Below, in pieces: positions 8,356 to 18,457 of a DNA stretch of 18,515 nucleotides. Origin of the DNA: Entrophospora sp. SA101 (Eukaryota > Glomeromycota > Glomeromycetes > Entrophosporales > Entrophosporaceae); NCBI GenBank assembly GCA_958430865.1, contig CAUDNR010001213.1:21978-40492 (forward strand). Direction: 5' to 3'. The first letter of the stretch is position 1, and each line of letters opens with the position of its first letter. The notes below the pieces were generated by a model. That model had not been told where the DNA came from, searched no databases, and worked only from the letters and a program-made list of their open reading frames with translations. The position numbers and the translations under genes were made by a program.

Positions 8356-11300
8356 TTAAGAGGAAGAAATAATTCTTTTGATCACCTATTTATATATATA
8401 TATTGAAATTAATTAATATTTTTTTTGATATATTATCAATTAGAATAAAATAAAAAAATTATCTTACCGAATTCTCTAATGGCAAAGGATCTTCAACACA
8501 TCTTCTGAAAGCATTTGAAGTTAATTCTTGTAACATTGTATTTATTAATCTGATATATATAAATACATACAAAATTAATAGATGTAATGATAATAATAAT
8601 AATAATAATAATAATAAGGGATAATTTATTCCTTGATTCATTCATTGTTATTACCTTTCATCATCAATAAATTTCCAAAATTTTATTCTAACAAATTCAG
8701 AATCAAGTTGAATTTGTTGAAATGATCGATTTGTCAATAATTGTAGTCTAATCATTTCCACCCATTCCTTCATAGCAAAAAAAATTGTTAATAGTTATGA
8801 TAGAAATTGCCTTAAAATTTTTTTGCTCACCAAAAAAAAATTTTATAATTTACCTTTAATAAAATTTTAATTAATCCCATCATAACGCCATTCCTATTCA
8901 TTTCCACAATACCAAATATTTCTATCCTATCACTAAATAATTTATCAATATGAGAAATCAAATGTATTGAACTATTATTAAAGGTATTATTTGGTGAAGT
9001 AGCTGCTGCTTTAAGACTATTGACATTGGTGTTGTTGTTGATTGAGTTGACTGAATTTTTTGATGAATTTGAATTGGAATAATATGAAGATTTCTTGATT
9101 GAATTTATACTTAAGAGATTTTGATCTATAAATTAATTTTTTTTTTAAAAAAACAAAAATGTTTAGAGGCAAAAAATCAATATTTTCTTTTTCCCCTTCC
9201 AACAAAAAAATTTTTTTATACCTTCCAAATTTTTATTTTCAATAATTTCTTCTATTCCTTCATCACCTTCACATACTATTTTAACATCTTTTTCAATGAT
9301 TGATAAACTTGTTAATATTTCATGCCAAATAGGTGATACCTTATTGATTCCTAAAGAAGGAGATATTAATGCCAATGATTGATTATCATCATTATCATTA
9401 TTGGCTAACGTAGATGTAGATGACGGTAGCGATGGCAATGGCGATAAATAAAATTTTCTTATTATGAAGGCAATTTCATTTCCAACTATTTCAACATATT
9501 TTTCCAAGAATTTCTATTTAAAAAATATATATTAATATTTTGTTTAACAAAATTAAAAAAAAAAAACCAAATTCTTCCTTTAACCTGGGAATTATCTTTA
9601 GAAATTTCAATTATTTCCCTGAAATCTTGTGACAAAACTTTTGAAATGTAATTATTATCAGAATTGTCATGATTGCCATTTTCTTTGTTATTATTAAAGG
9701 GATTAAATCTTATTTCATATAATTCATTGCTAATAAAAATGTTGTTGTTGTTGTTGTTGTTAATGTCATTATTATTATTATATAACTTGGTTGAATAAAT
9801 TATATAAATTTGGTTTATTATAGATTCACTAAAATCTAATAGTACACGAGACATTAATAGTAATAAATTTGGTCTATTTGAAATTTTCGGTGAACCCAAT
9901 TTCTAAAGAAAAATTTAAAACTCGATAATTAATAATAATGATAATAGTAGCAGTTTTCTAAATATAAATAAAATGTTGTAAATATATATGCTTTACCGTC
10001 ATATCATTAATTAATAAAACCCAAAATTTTTTAATTTCAATTTTTAATTTTAATAACATATTTTGTGATTCAATCTTTTCATCTACTATAATTATATCAG
10101 ATTTAACATACTCCTAAAGGACAAATATTTGGAAACGCAATAATAATAATTAGTGCTATAATAATTAATATAATTAATTAAACTGCCAACTGTATTTTTT
10201 TACCTCTAATAACCTTAAACAAGTTCCAGTTAAATAATTTATAAGCTCATATTCCATTTTATTTATAAACTTTAATAAATTGATATTATCATCACTACCA
10301 CCACTATCGTTATAATTAATAAATTTATCTAAAATAACAAATATTTTTTATTAATAAAAAAAAAATTACCAATAAATAATATATTATTTTTTGTTTTACT
10401 CACCGATAATAATATCGTTAGCTCTTCCAAATAATTTACTAAATACTTTAGTTTGATTTTCATTGATCATAATAATAACTCTATCATTTAAGTTACCAAT
10501 ACTAGATAATCCATTACATGATTTTATTGAACAATAAAGGTTGTTTAATAAATTGAGGTGTATTGTTGGTTTAAAATCATTTAAATTATTCTGTGTAGAA
10601 GAAAAAAGATATTATATATAATATGATGTTTAATATTATTATAAAAATAATAATAATAAACTTACTGGTAACTCTAATAAATTTTTTACAATATCAAAAT
10701 ATTCATTTGATATTAAATTAACGAATTCCGATAAATCTCTTTTAATCTCTTCTCTATCCTGAAAAATCAATTAATATTAATATCAATATCAGTATTATTT
10801 TTATTCCTGATTAATTAGGTTCGAAAAGATTACCTCAATTTCTAAATTTGGAGAAATTAATTTCATTATATCATTAATATTATTAATATTAATAATATTT
10901 CTTGCTGCCGGGGATTTTGCTGGAGATTTAATAAAATCTTTTTTTATTGGTGATAAAAATATTTCAATAAAAGACCCTACAAATTTATTTAACTCTTTTA
11001 AAAATCCTTCATTCAAAATTTTTAATTTATTTATAACAATATTTGAATTTTGATCTTTTTTATTTTCTTCTTTTACTTCTTCCTGATCCTGATCCTCATC
11101 CTCGTCCTCTTTGTCCTCCTCTGCTTCTATTACTTCTTTTTTTATATTGTTATTTATACTATTGATTGATTCATCAGAAAGTTTTTCGATTGTTGAAATT
11201 AAAAGTTTTGATAAATAATTTGTTTGACTAGAGAAAGTTTTTTAAAAAAATTTTTATAAGCATATGCATTAAATATAACAAGTAATAATAATTATTATTT

Positions 11301-12644
11301 TAATTATATTACAGTTTTAAATATTCTTTTGCTAATTCTTTTGTAGATTCTTTTAATGCCAATAATAATATCATATTTTCCATTATTTCATCTCCAGTTG
11401 CCTAAAAACAACAATCACATTATTATTGATTAATCTTCCACAATACAATATAACATCATAACATATTATATATATTATTAGAAAACAATAACAACTAATG
11501 ATGGAAGCCAAATAAAAAAATACTTACATCATTTTTTGTCATATTTTCTCTTATATTTTTAATAATTTTTTTCATAATTTCTTTACATTCATTTTCAATT
11601 GAATTGAAAATTGTTAATTCTCTATAATATTCTAATATCTTTGTGGTTTTTACATAATAAATTACTGCTTTTGAATATGACTTTTGATTTAAACATTGAT
11701 TTAATCTTGTTGGTAATTCAAAAACAAATTGAACCTATTAAAATAAAATAACATAAAAATCAATAAAAAAAAAAATGTAAATATATTAAATATATTATGT
11801 TTGTGTTTGTTGAATTTTTAAGAAACCTTTTTTAATAGATCATGGACTCTAGTTAATTGAATCATCCTATCTCTTCTAGAACTTAAAGATGAATTTAATG
11901 AATCACATATATTTGTAATATTTGACATATTACTTGAAAGCTGTTTTATTCCCGATTCCATATTTTCAACATTATTTTTCATCTATAAAAAATTTATTTT
12001 AATGGTAACAGTAATGATCATTTATTATGATTATTGTTTATAATAATTAATAATTATTACCACCATTAATTATTATTGCTACTAATGATAAATACCTTTT
12101 CAATAGTATCAGTTGCACTAATAAATTTACTATAATTCTCATAAACCAAAGTTTTCATATCTCCATTAAGCTGTCTAATTTCTAATTAGAAAAATTTTTA
12201 TAAATATATATATATCACTCAAATACAACTCCAGATCAATTCCTTTCAATTTATTTATTTACCTGTGATCAAATCATTATCTCTTTGCATTAATTCATTT
12301 AAATGTTTTTCACCAAGTAAACCTTTAAAATATTTCTCTGTATCAAATCCAGCATTATCTATATATAAACACATGTATTTGATGTAAGTGGTGTTTCATT
12401 CCCTTAATTACCATTCTCGCTTCTCAATAATTTATTAATTGATTTGGTTTTACTCACCTATATCTAAAGGATCGGCTTTTTTGCCATCTGGACCTAATCC
12501 ATAATAATTTCTTAATAAATTTTTTGCTCTACCTCTATTAGGTAATGTTAATGTTATTGGTGCTAAAGTTGTATTAGATATAGAAAGATTGCGTTGTTGT
12601 TGTATTATTTTTTTTTGATTTTGATTTTGTTCTTGGTTTTGCAT
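8356..12644 (-). CDS. VPS51: VPS51, subunit of the GARP tethering complex
   Basis: Seventeen exons, all GT-AG, join without a break to 947 residues: 12458-12644, 12263-12358, 12096-12181, 11827-11982, 11528-11734, 11313-11401, 10834-11227, 10666-10758, 10404-10590, 10204-10328, 9997-10113, 9585-9902, 9222-9513, 8854-9125, 8655-8767, 8468-8549 and 8356-8385. After a Gln/Asn-rich leader comes the family signature [17 protein letters not shown] (residues 39-55), then KADPLDID. The Vps51/Vps67-type helical domain follows (about residues 65-160: [59 protein letters not shown]). The rest is helical rod with low-complexity inserts: an acidic run at about 306-330, an Asn run in exon 12 and a Ser/Asn run in exon 14. 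VPS51 links VPS52-53-54 in GARP, which tethers endosome-derived vesicles at the trans-Golgi. The animal protein is near 780 residues, so the inserts explain the excess. The last exon encodes only VIKRIISSS. Confidence 0.9.
8590..8616. repeat. TAA/TTA microsatellite in a VPS51 intron
   Basis: A pure run of about nine TAA units lies in the intron between exons 15 and 16 of VPS51. It has no evident function. Similar runs occur in introns across this window. Confidence 0.8.
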
Positions 12645-14021
12645 ATTTTCTTGATTCTTTTTTTTTAAAAAATCTTTTTTATTATTATGATATTTAATTC
12701 GTGAAACGTATATGGAAAAGAAATAATTGTTGAATTGTTATACAAAGTTTTATGTCAATATCAAACTTGCAGGAAAAATGTCAAAAAACATGAAAATCAA
12801 AAAAAAAAAGGAAAACTATGTAGGATGTCGAGATTTCGAAGGGTTTCTCGTAATATTTTATACGGGCCATGCTGCAACAAAACCAGACTAAGTGAACATT
12901 TGCGTTACCAAAAGATCACAGGGTTCTTACTATGATTGTGATTTTTCTATTTCTTGTTTCAGAAGGGAAAACATTGTTTGAATAAATTACACGTTCAAAA
13001 CAAAAATTTCATAATTATTACATTCAAGGCTATTATAGATTTCTGCCAAATGCAATTGCTATAATGGTTTTTTATCTTATAATATACTAAAATTTTTTTC
13101 TTGGTTGAATCATAAAGCATTACTGTTGTTATTTAGCCCTTTCCTTGAATATGAATATCTTTGTCCCCACTATTGTATCATGTCTATTCCAATATTCATA
13201 ATGATTATACAATATGCAATTGATTTGATTGCATCTCTAAGTAACAATAATACTAAGACTATCCAGAATGAACCTTTTAAGTGAAAAGTCACATAATAAC
13301 TTGACAAGTAAAATCGGCAACGAGTCTATCAGATATATACAATATATTATATTTAAATTCCTTTTGTATACCTTTCTTTATATTTGAGAAAAAAAAATAT
13401 TAGAAGAAAGGAACATCCATTGAAATATATTTATGATAATGAATTATTGATTCTAGAATTGGTTGCAGCTAAGCCTGTGACTAGGTTTTGATAGATTTTG
13501 GCCACAACTGCAACTAGAGTTCATTTGGGAGAATCAGTCATGAATTCATTACTTGAGAAAAGGTAGCAATTATTTAATAACGAAATTTATTCAATTCGCG
13601 AAACATTTGTGTATTTCCGATTTTTATTATTCGCGAACAAAGCGATTCTTTATTTATTATTAATTAATTAAACCCATAGGATGACATAAAACAAATTAAT
13701 GGAGAAAAACATATATACTGACATCCATAATGGGAGGATAAAGACCAACGATTCTAGGATCAATTTCCAATTTATAAATTTTTTTATTTCGAATCATAAA
13801 AAATAAATAAACTTTTAAAATATTATAAAATCATATAGAACCTAACTTTTATATAAAAAACATTGTTTAATTGTATATAATAATTAATAAAAGAAAAACA
13901 TCAAAAAAATAATATTGTATATATTTGGATAAAAAAACTAAATACTATTCAAAAGTTGTAAAATTTTCATCGTTCGTTGACGAAATAGATCCGTTTACAT
14001 GAAGGATTATCATTACAAATA
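12645..14021. other. intergenic spacer upstream of VPS51 and downstream of the HMG gene
   Basis: No convincing gene in about 1.4 kb. A plus-strand frame at 12735-12935 is Lys/Arg/Cys-rich without recognisable motifs. In another frame 12817-12886 reads YVGCRDFEGFLVIFYTGHAA before a stop, which may be a coding relic. Two 8-bp palindromes TTCGCGAA lie at 13595-13602 and 13630-13637. The VPS51 promoter should lie in the first few hundred bases. The 3' UTR of the HMG gene lies in roughly 13850-14021. Confidence 0.5.
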
Positions 14022-14411
14022 CTATTGTGAAAATTGATGATGGCGGCGGTGGTGATGATGACGACGTGGTGGTAATGGTGGTGATGATGGTGGTTGTGGC
14101 GATGATGATGGTGGTTGTGGTGGTTGTGATATAGGAGGCTCGTTGTTTTTATTATCACTGTATTTGTTGTTATTGTCATTATCGTTGTTATGGTTGTTAT
14201 TCATTGAATTAAGAAGATCTGAGGGGGAAAATTCAATTATACTGTCGTAGTTATTCGCCGAATTAATATTAAGAAGATTTTCTGTATCAAAAGATTCGTT
14301 GTATTTGTTGTTATTGTCATTATTATTGCCATCTGCTGTGTCAAAAGAAGGATAAAATTCTTGAGGAGAAATTTCGCTGGCAACAGTTTTATTATAATCG
14401 TAATGTATCAT
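14022..14411 (-). other. low-complexity C-terminal frame next to the HMG-box gene
   Basis: This 129-codon open frame begins MIHYDYNKTVASEISPQEFY. It is Asn/Asp-rich in the middle and ends in Pro/Ser runs and a His/Arg cluster (RRHHHHRRHHQFSQ). Its ATG overlaps the TGA of the HMG-box frame in the tetranucleotide ATGA (14408-14411). The two frames differ by one base. The first 30 residues are not low-complexity and look like a natural continuation of the HMG protein, so the simplest reading is one gene broken by a single-base indel. A separate second protein is less likely in a nuclear fungal gene. No GT-AG intron of plausible length restores the frame near the junction. An overlapping His-rich frame at 13967-14179 is a shadow of this one. 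Confidence 0.6.
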
Positions 14412-14749
14412 ATGTAAAGGTAGGTTTCTTTCTGTTTGTATATTATTCCAGCATCACGAGCTAAATCTTTATAATAGTTTTTAACATGTAAAGATTCCCC
14501 TTCCCAAAGCTTTCCCGCCAAAGATGAAATCCGAGAAACCGTTAGTCTTTCACCCACCACCTCCTTCATTACCATGTATCGATAAACAATAAAAGCATTT
14601 GGGAATTTATAAGACTTTGGCTTCACCATTCCGACAATATCACTAGATTTAATGTCGGGTAGGAATTTAGGTTTATATGATATATATGATTCTGTAATCA
14701 AATCAAACAACTTTTTTTTTTTACTTTCTTTTTTCATAATTTTTTTCAT
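14408..14749 (-). CDS. HMG-box protein, MATA-HMG type
   Basis: A 113-residue frame holds one HMG box at about residues 43-105. It reads KPKSYKFPNAFIVYRYMVMK, then RISSLAGKLWEGESLHVKNY and YKDLARDAG. The core signature PNAFIxYR, the helix-2 I..LAG.LW and the helix-3 VKNYYKDLA match the fungal MATA_HMG class (sex-locus and related sequence-specific factors) better than chromatin HMGB. Such genes are present in dozens of copies in Rhizophagus genomes. The protein would bend DNA and act in the nucleus. A basic N-terminus (KKESKKKK) may help import. The family normally has a tail after the box. Here the frame stops nine residues past KQK while the likely tail continues one base out of phase. The start is the first ATG, after an A/T-rich leader. 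It could be an active short gene, a recent pseudogene or a sequencing error. Confidence 0.88.
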   Translation of the reverse strand: MKKIMKKESKKKKLFDLITESYISYKPKFLPDIKSSDIVGMVKPKSYKFPNAFIVYRYMVMKEVVGERLTVSRISSLAGKLWEGESLHVKNYYKDLARDAGIIYKQKETYLYI

Positions 14750-14964
14750 TTAAAAGGAAACAAGGAAAAATTTTTAAATTGAAAAAAGTAAAAATCGTTA
14801 TTTATTTATCACACAATATTAATATTAATTCATGATACGTGAGACTAGGACCAGAGAAATCTTTCCCGAAAAAACCGGATAATTGGTCAAATTAGAGCCT
14901 TCCTATTATTTAACAAGTATGGCTGATGATGGCTAGCCTTGTCAGTTAATTTCAAAGAAATACA

Positions 14965-15072
14965 TTCGGTCCAACCTCGTTATAACGGATGTTATACGTG
15001 AAATTTACAAACTTATTATTCACCAGTCGAGTTATAACGAATTTATATGTTTGCAAGAGATTCGACTGTACC
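14965..15072. mobile_element. Tc1/mariner (pogo-like) terminal repeat remnant
   Basis: The left side reads CGGTCCAACCTCGTTATAAC and contains the palindrome CGTTATAACG at 14978-14987. The right side carries GTCGAGTTATAACGAATT and then AGAGATTCGACTGTAC. Motifs of the type CAGTCGAATCTC and CTCGTTATAACGAA are typical of pogo/Tigger-like ends. Both orientations occur within 108 bases, so this is either a collapsed MITE or two nested solo ends. No transposase is nearby. The family is an inference from remembered end motifs. Confidence 0.55.
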
Positions 15073-16110
15073 AAATAATAAAATATGGCTCTTTTAGGCT
15101 TCCATAAAATTCCTTTATTTATTTGTGACCGATTATTTCAGTCTTTTACTCGTTTGTATTTATTGGCCGTAACCTGACCAAAGCAAATGTTATCTTTTGC
15201 CAAAGCTCCACAATTGTTGTCTTTTACCGAGGCACTACTCTTGCTGCTTTTTACCCAGATTTTTAAGGATTAAACTTTTTCATTTGAAATAATCAGCACG
15301 AGCACGAAAGCATTATTTAATGATTTTATTAATTTTGAAGACTAAAACCGTATGAGAATTGGGAAAGTAAAAAACAAAGAGTCTTAAAAACATAGACGTG
15401 TATACGACTGTGTACCGTAAACTCTACTAATACCCTAGATTAAAAGGATTAGTTTTTCTTACAGACTAGGATAAAATTTATTTTTCTCTCTGAAAACTTT
15501 CATTAAGACAGTAAGTTTCTTAGAGGCGCACAACAACAAGTAAATTGTATTCTTTTCAAATGACATCCAAGATTTTGATACCTATTAACAGCAATAATGC
15601 AATCAAAGAATCTATACTTTCTGATACTTGAATAAAAATTTAAATATTTTTTTTCAAAAGATTCAATTTCATAAATTACTCACCTCCTCACACATATTTG
15701 ATAAAAATGAAAAAACAGATTAAAAAATAATTACTATGAGATTTTAAAACATAACCATACAAGTTTTTTTAAAATCCTGAAGCATTTTTTCTAGCTAGAT
15801 GAAGTCTGTGTGATATAGAATGGTTTGAAGTTATGAATGTATTGAAAAATTTTTAAAATATTGCTGCAGCACCATTTATGTATCCCAACAATTAAAGTAA
15901 TTGTTAGTTAAAATAAAAAATAAACTTTTATTCAATTCCAAAATAAATAATATTATCAATATATTTTCACCATCAGTTGAGTCTACCTAAATATCTCATA
16001 TATAATATACATTTATCATTGTCAATACTATTGATTTCATCAATCATTATACTCCAATGAATCGAGGAATTTAGTTCTTCAAAAAAAATTTTTTTTTAAT
16101 TATATAAGCT

Positions 16111-16240
16111 GTATATACATGTTGTCAAATTAATTTGGCTTTGACTCAATTCCCAAATCTCAATTTTTTAATTAATTGCGTCAAAAAGTCACCTGATTGA
16201 GTCAAGTGATCAAACTATTTCTACCACATGTATAAACTGT
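16111..16240. repeat. 130-bp imperfect fold-back (MITE-like) element
   Basis: The left arm, 16111-16150, runs from TATATACATGTTGT to TTGACTCAAT. The right arm, 16196-16240, gives on reverse complement TTTATACATGTGGT through TTGACTCAAT. The arms match at the outer ATACATGT and inner TTGACTCAAT blocks, with indels and substitutions between, over about 40 bases. The loop is about 45 bases. It has no coding capacity. It looks older than the MITE at 3103-3354. Confidence 0.6.
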
Positions 16241-16646
16241 ACTATCTAAAAAATCAAACCGGGTACATGATTTTTACAGATCCTATAGTTTTTCTAAGGA
16301 AGCAGGTTTCAAAGTAGAAAATGGTTAATTTTAGAAATCAAGTAATTAGTTGTTGATCCTTTTGTGAATGACGATTTTTAATTTTTAACCTTGCAATGTA
16401 AAGTTTTCCTGGAGAAGAAGATTAAGATTTTATAAATTCAATGAGATAAAATTCATGATATAATGTGGTCATATAACAAAGTTAATGTATTTTTTGTGTA
16501 CGTTTTTCCAATTAGATCAATTTAATGCATTTATTTAAAAAGTTTAGAAGGTTAAAAATAAATAAATTTTATTCTAATATTCTTCTCATATAAATAATTT
16601 TTGCGTCTTATAATAATTTTAAAAAAATTATATTTTACTAGAAAAA

Positions 16647-17792
16647 TCAACTATTCAAATCATTAAACCCAAATATTTTAAGTCCAACATAAGTTCTATC
16701 AATAGATGACTCTTCATCACCTGCAAATGCTAATAAATATCCTTTTGGATGCCATGCAACCGAATTTGTAGCTGCTTTTGTTTTTATTTTATATACTGTG
16801 CTCCCATTTTCTACATTTGACTTTAAAAAAATTTTAATATTAGTATTAATAAACTAGTATTATTATTATATTATTATTATGATGATGATGATGATGATAT
16901 TTACCACTATTATGTGTTCATCTTCCGATGCTGCTGCCAAGTAATCACCATCATATGTAAAACTTATTGTTCTGACAGGAAATCTTTAATTTATAAATTA
17001 TTTAAAAATTTGCAATGAATTAATTAATTCACATGTTGTAATAATATGATGATGATAAATATATTTACTCCAATTCTCCAAATGTTCTTAAACAAACACA
17101 TTCTTCTATATCCCATAAAGTTACAAGTGCATCTGCTCCACCTGCTGCAACATATCTAATGATCATTATTTTAATAAATAATAAATCAAATAATAATATT
17201 ACTAATTTTTTTTTAAAACAAATTCTCAAATTTACATTTACATTTTTTTCAAATTGTTCTTACCTTTCCCTAGGATCAAAGTCTATGCAATAACAATTTG
17301 CTGTATGACCTCTTAAAGTATGAATGTGTTTTAATGATGGCCATTCTAATATTTTAATTGCTCCTGATCCTGTGGTTAAGAAAAACATTGTACAGTCATG
17401 ATTCCAACTTATTTCATTAATCTAAAATAATTTTTGTTAAATATTGATATATACATATATATATATATATAATTATTATAATATAATAATAAAATAATAA
17501 CAATGTACTTCATCTCTTGAATCATTATCTTCAAAATAATGATTAACAATGGAAGGTAGTGTAGATGGATTTTTCTTATTATCTATAAATGATATTTTAT
17601 CATCCTAAGAAAATAGATAAATAAAATAAATATTTTTTATCTTTTATTTTCCTCCTCATTATATAATAACAATCTCACAATCGATGTTAATATAAACCTT
17701 ATCTCCTACTGCTACCATATTACCGTCCCAACTCCAACTTATATTAATATTTTCGCCATCAGTTTTAACAACATGGATACACCTTTTAGGGT
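16647..17792 (-). CDS. THOC3: THOC3/TEX1-like WD40 protein, 5'-truncated in this window
   Basis: Six exons splice in frame with GT-AG introns: 17698-17792, 17509-17604, 17264-17421, 17069-17155, 16905-16983 and 16647-16820 (TGA). They encode about 229 residues: PKRCIHVVKTDGENINISWS, then WDGNMVAVGDKDDKISFID, EINEISWNHDCTMFFLTTGS, YVAAGGADALVTLWDIEEC, FPVRTISFTYDGDYLAAASE and AATNSVAWHPKGYLLAFAGD. The order and wording follow the C-terminal WD40 repeats of THOC3/Tex1, a subunit of the nuclear THO/TREX complex that couples transcription to mRNA export. The family protein is about 350 residues, so roughly 120 N-terminal residues (the first WD repeats) are missing. Upstream of the intron acceptor at 17793 I find no exon ending in the expected SGDKTxRxWD. 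An unrelated relic lies there instead. It may be a pseudogene, or a gene whose 5' exons lie beyond a long intron outside the window. Confidence 0.85.
16871..16899. repeat. ATT/GAT trinucleotide run in a THOC3 intron
   Basis: A short ATT run grades into about seven GAT units immediately 3' of the donor side of the last intron of the THOC3-like gene. It is ordinary microsatellite DNA. Confidence 0.7.
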
Positions 17793-17838
17793 CTAAAATT
17801 AATAAATAAATTTATTCTGTCAATTGACAATTAACACT

Positions 17839-17839
<1 letters not shown>

Positions 17840-17879
<40 letters not shown>

Positions 17880-17880
17880 C
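17840..17880. repeat. TAA microsatellite upstream of the THOC3 fragment
   Basis: About thirteen consecutive TAA/AAT units. The run lies directly between the last recognisable THOC3 exon and the foreign relic, so it marks the point where homology ends. Confidence 0.85.
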
Positions 17881-17884
17881 ATAA

Positions 17885-18098
17885 TACCTCTGTGTGGAAA
17901 TTGTGAAAATTGTTTATGAGTACAAGCTAAGCATGTATTTAAAGTTATTTGATGTAATTGAGGAAGTAGTGGGTAAATTGAATGAAAATGGTAAAATAAC
18001 TAAAAGACATTATACAGGTTTATTGTCGATTGAAATGTGACCACGAAGAACTCGCTGATAAAACTTTTAAACAAAAGAGGTTGATTACGTTTGCTTAA
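17885..18098 (+). pseudogene. frameshifted protein relic, unrecognised
   Basis: One frame reads YLCVEIVKIVYEYKLSMYLK, then LFDVIEEVVGKLNENGKITK and RHYTGLLSIEM, and ends at TGA (18038-18040). Skipping one base after ATG continues as DHEELADKTFKQKRLITFA and stops at TAA (18096-18098). The composition and the smooth join across one indel mark it as real former coding sequence on the plus strand. I do not recognise the family. It may be the end of a multicopy gene or transposon ORF. It lies where the THOC3 5' exons should be, on the opposite strand. Confidence 0.5.
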
Positions 18099-18301
18099 TT
18101 GGTTTATAATATGTAAAATAATAGAAAAATAATGATAAATTTATATAGACCAGATTTAAACGGAAGCACATTACAGACAAACCTTCATATATTGGTATCG
18201 TTGTTGTTCTCTACAAAAATAAAAATATTTTTATAATATTTGCAGATCATAATGATAAATCCCATTTATAGGGAAGTCTCAACCCTTAAATTTTAAACCA
18301 A

Positions 18302-18457
18302 ATGTCACCTTATTCTCATAATTCATCATCTAACAATATCCATAATAATAGTGCTTCAGCAGCAGCAAATCAGTCTAATAACAGTAATAGCAATATATCT
18401 TCTTCAAAAAGAAACATTAGAAAGCCTGTACCACAAGGTCCAGGACCAAATCAAGAA
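18302..18457 (+). CDS. first exon of an unrecognised Ser/Asn-rich protein, runs out of the window
   Basis: ATG at 18302 opens 52 codons beginning MSPYSHNSSSNNIHNNSASA and ending RNIRKPVPQGPGPNQE before a GTAAAG donor at 18458. The frame is in phase at the exon end. The low-complexity N-terminus and the short conserved-looking segment KPVPQGPGP are typical of first exons of regulatory or RNA-related fungal proteins, but this is not enough to name a family. No upstream exon is evident. The leader is AT-rich, with a CTCAACCC element at 18279-18286. It is divergent from the THOC3 fragment, with about 0.5 kb between. Confidence 0.5.

Larger units (their letters stand above)
14750..16646. other. 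intergenic region with transposon remnants
   Basis: About 1.9 kb without a supportable gene. It holds a Tc1/pogo-like terminal remnant (14965-15072), a stretch with three similar units of about 25 bases (15184-15262), and a fold-back element (16111-16240), each listed or discussed separately. The minus-strand HMG promoter should be in the first few hundred bases. The rest is AT-rich and stop-filled in all frames. Confidence 0.5.

Noticed and set aside
9121..9303. Plus-strand Phe-rich frame inside VPS51
   Set aside because: It is the complement of a VPS51 intron and exon, with no coding features.
12735..12935. Cys/Lys/Arg-rich plus-strand frame upstream of VPS51
   Set aside because: No spaced Cys/His pattern of a zinc finger, no start context and no splice partners. 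Kept only as spacer description.
13967..14179. His-rich minus-strand frame that looked like a metal-binding protein
   Set aside because: Alternate frame of the CCA/ACC-rich tail of the HMG locus. The His run reflects the CAT/CAC trinucleotide repeat.
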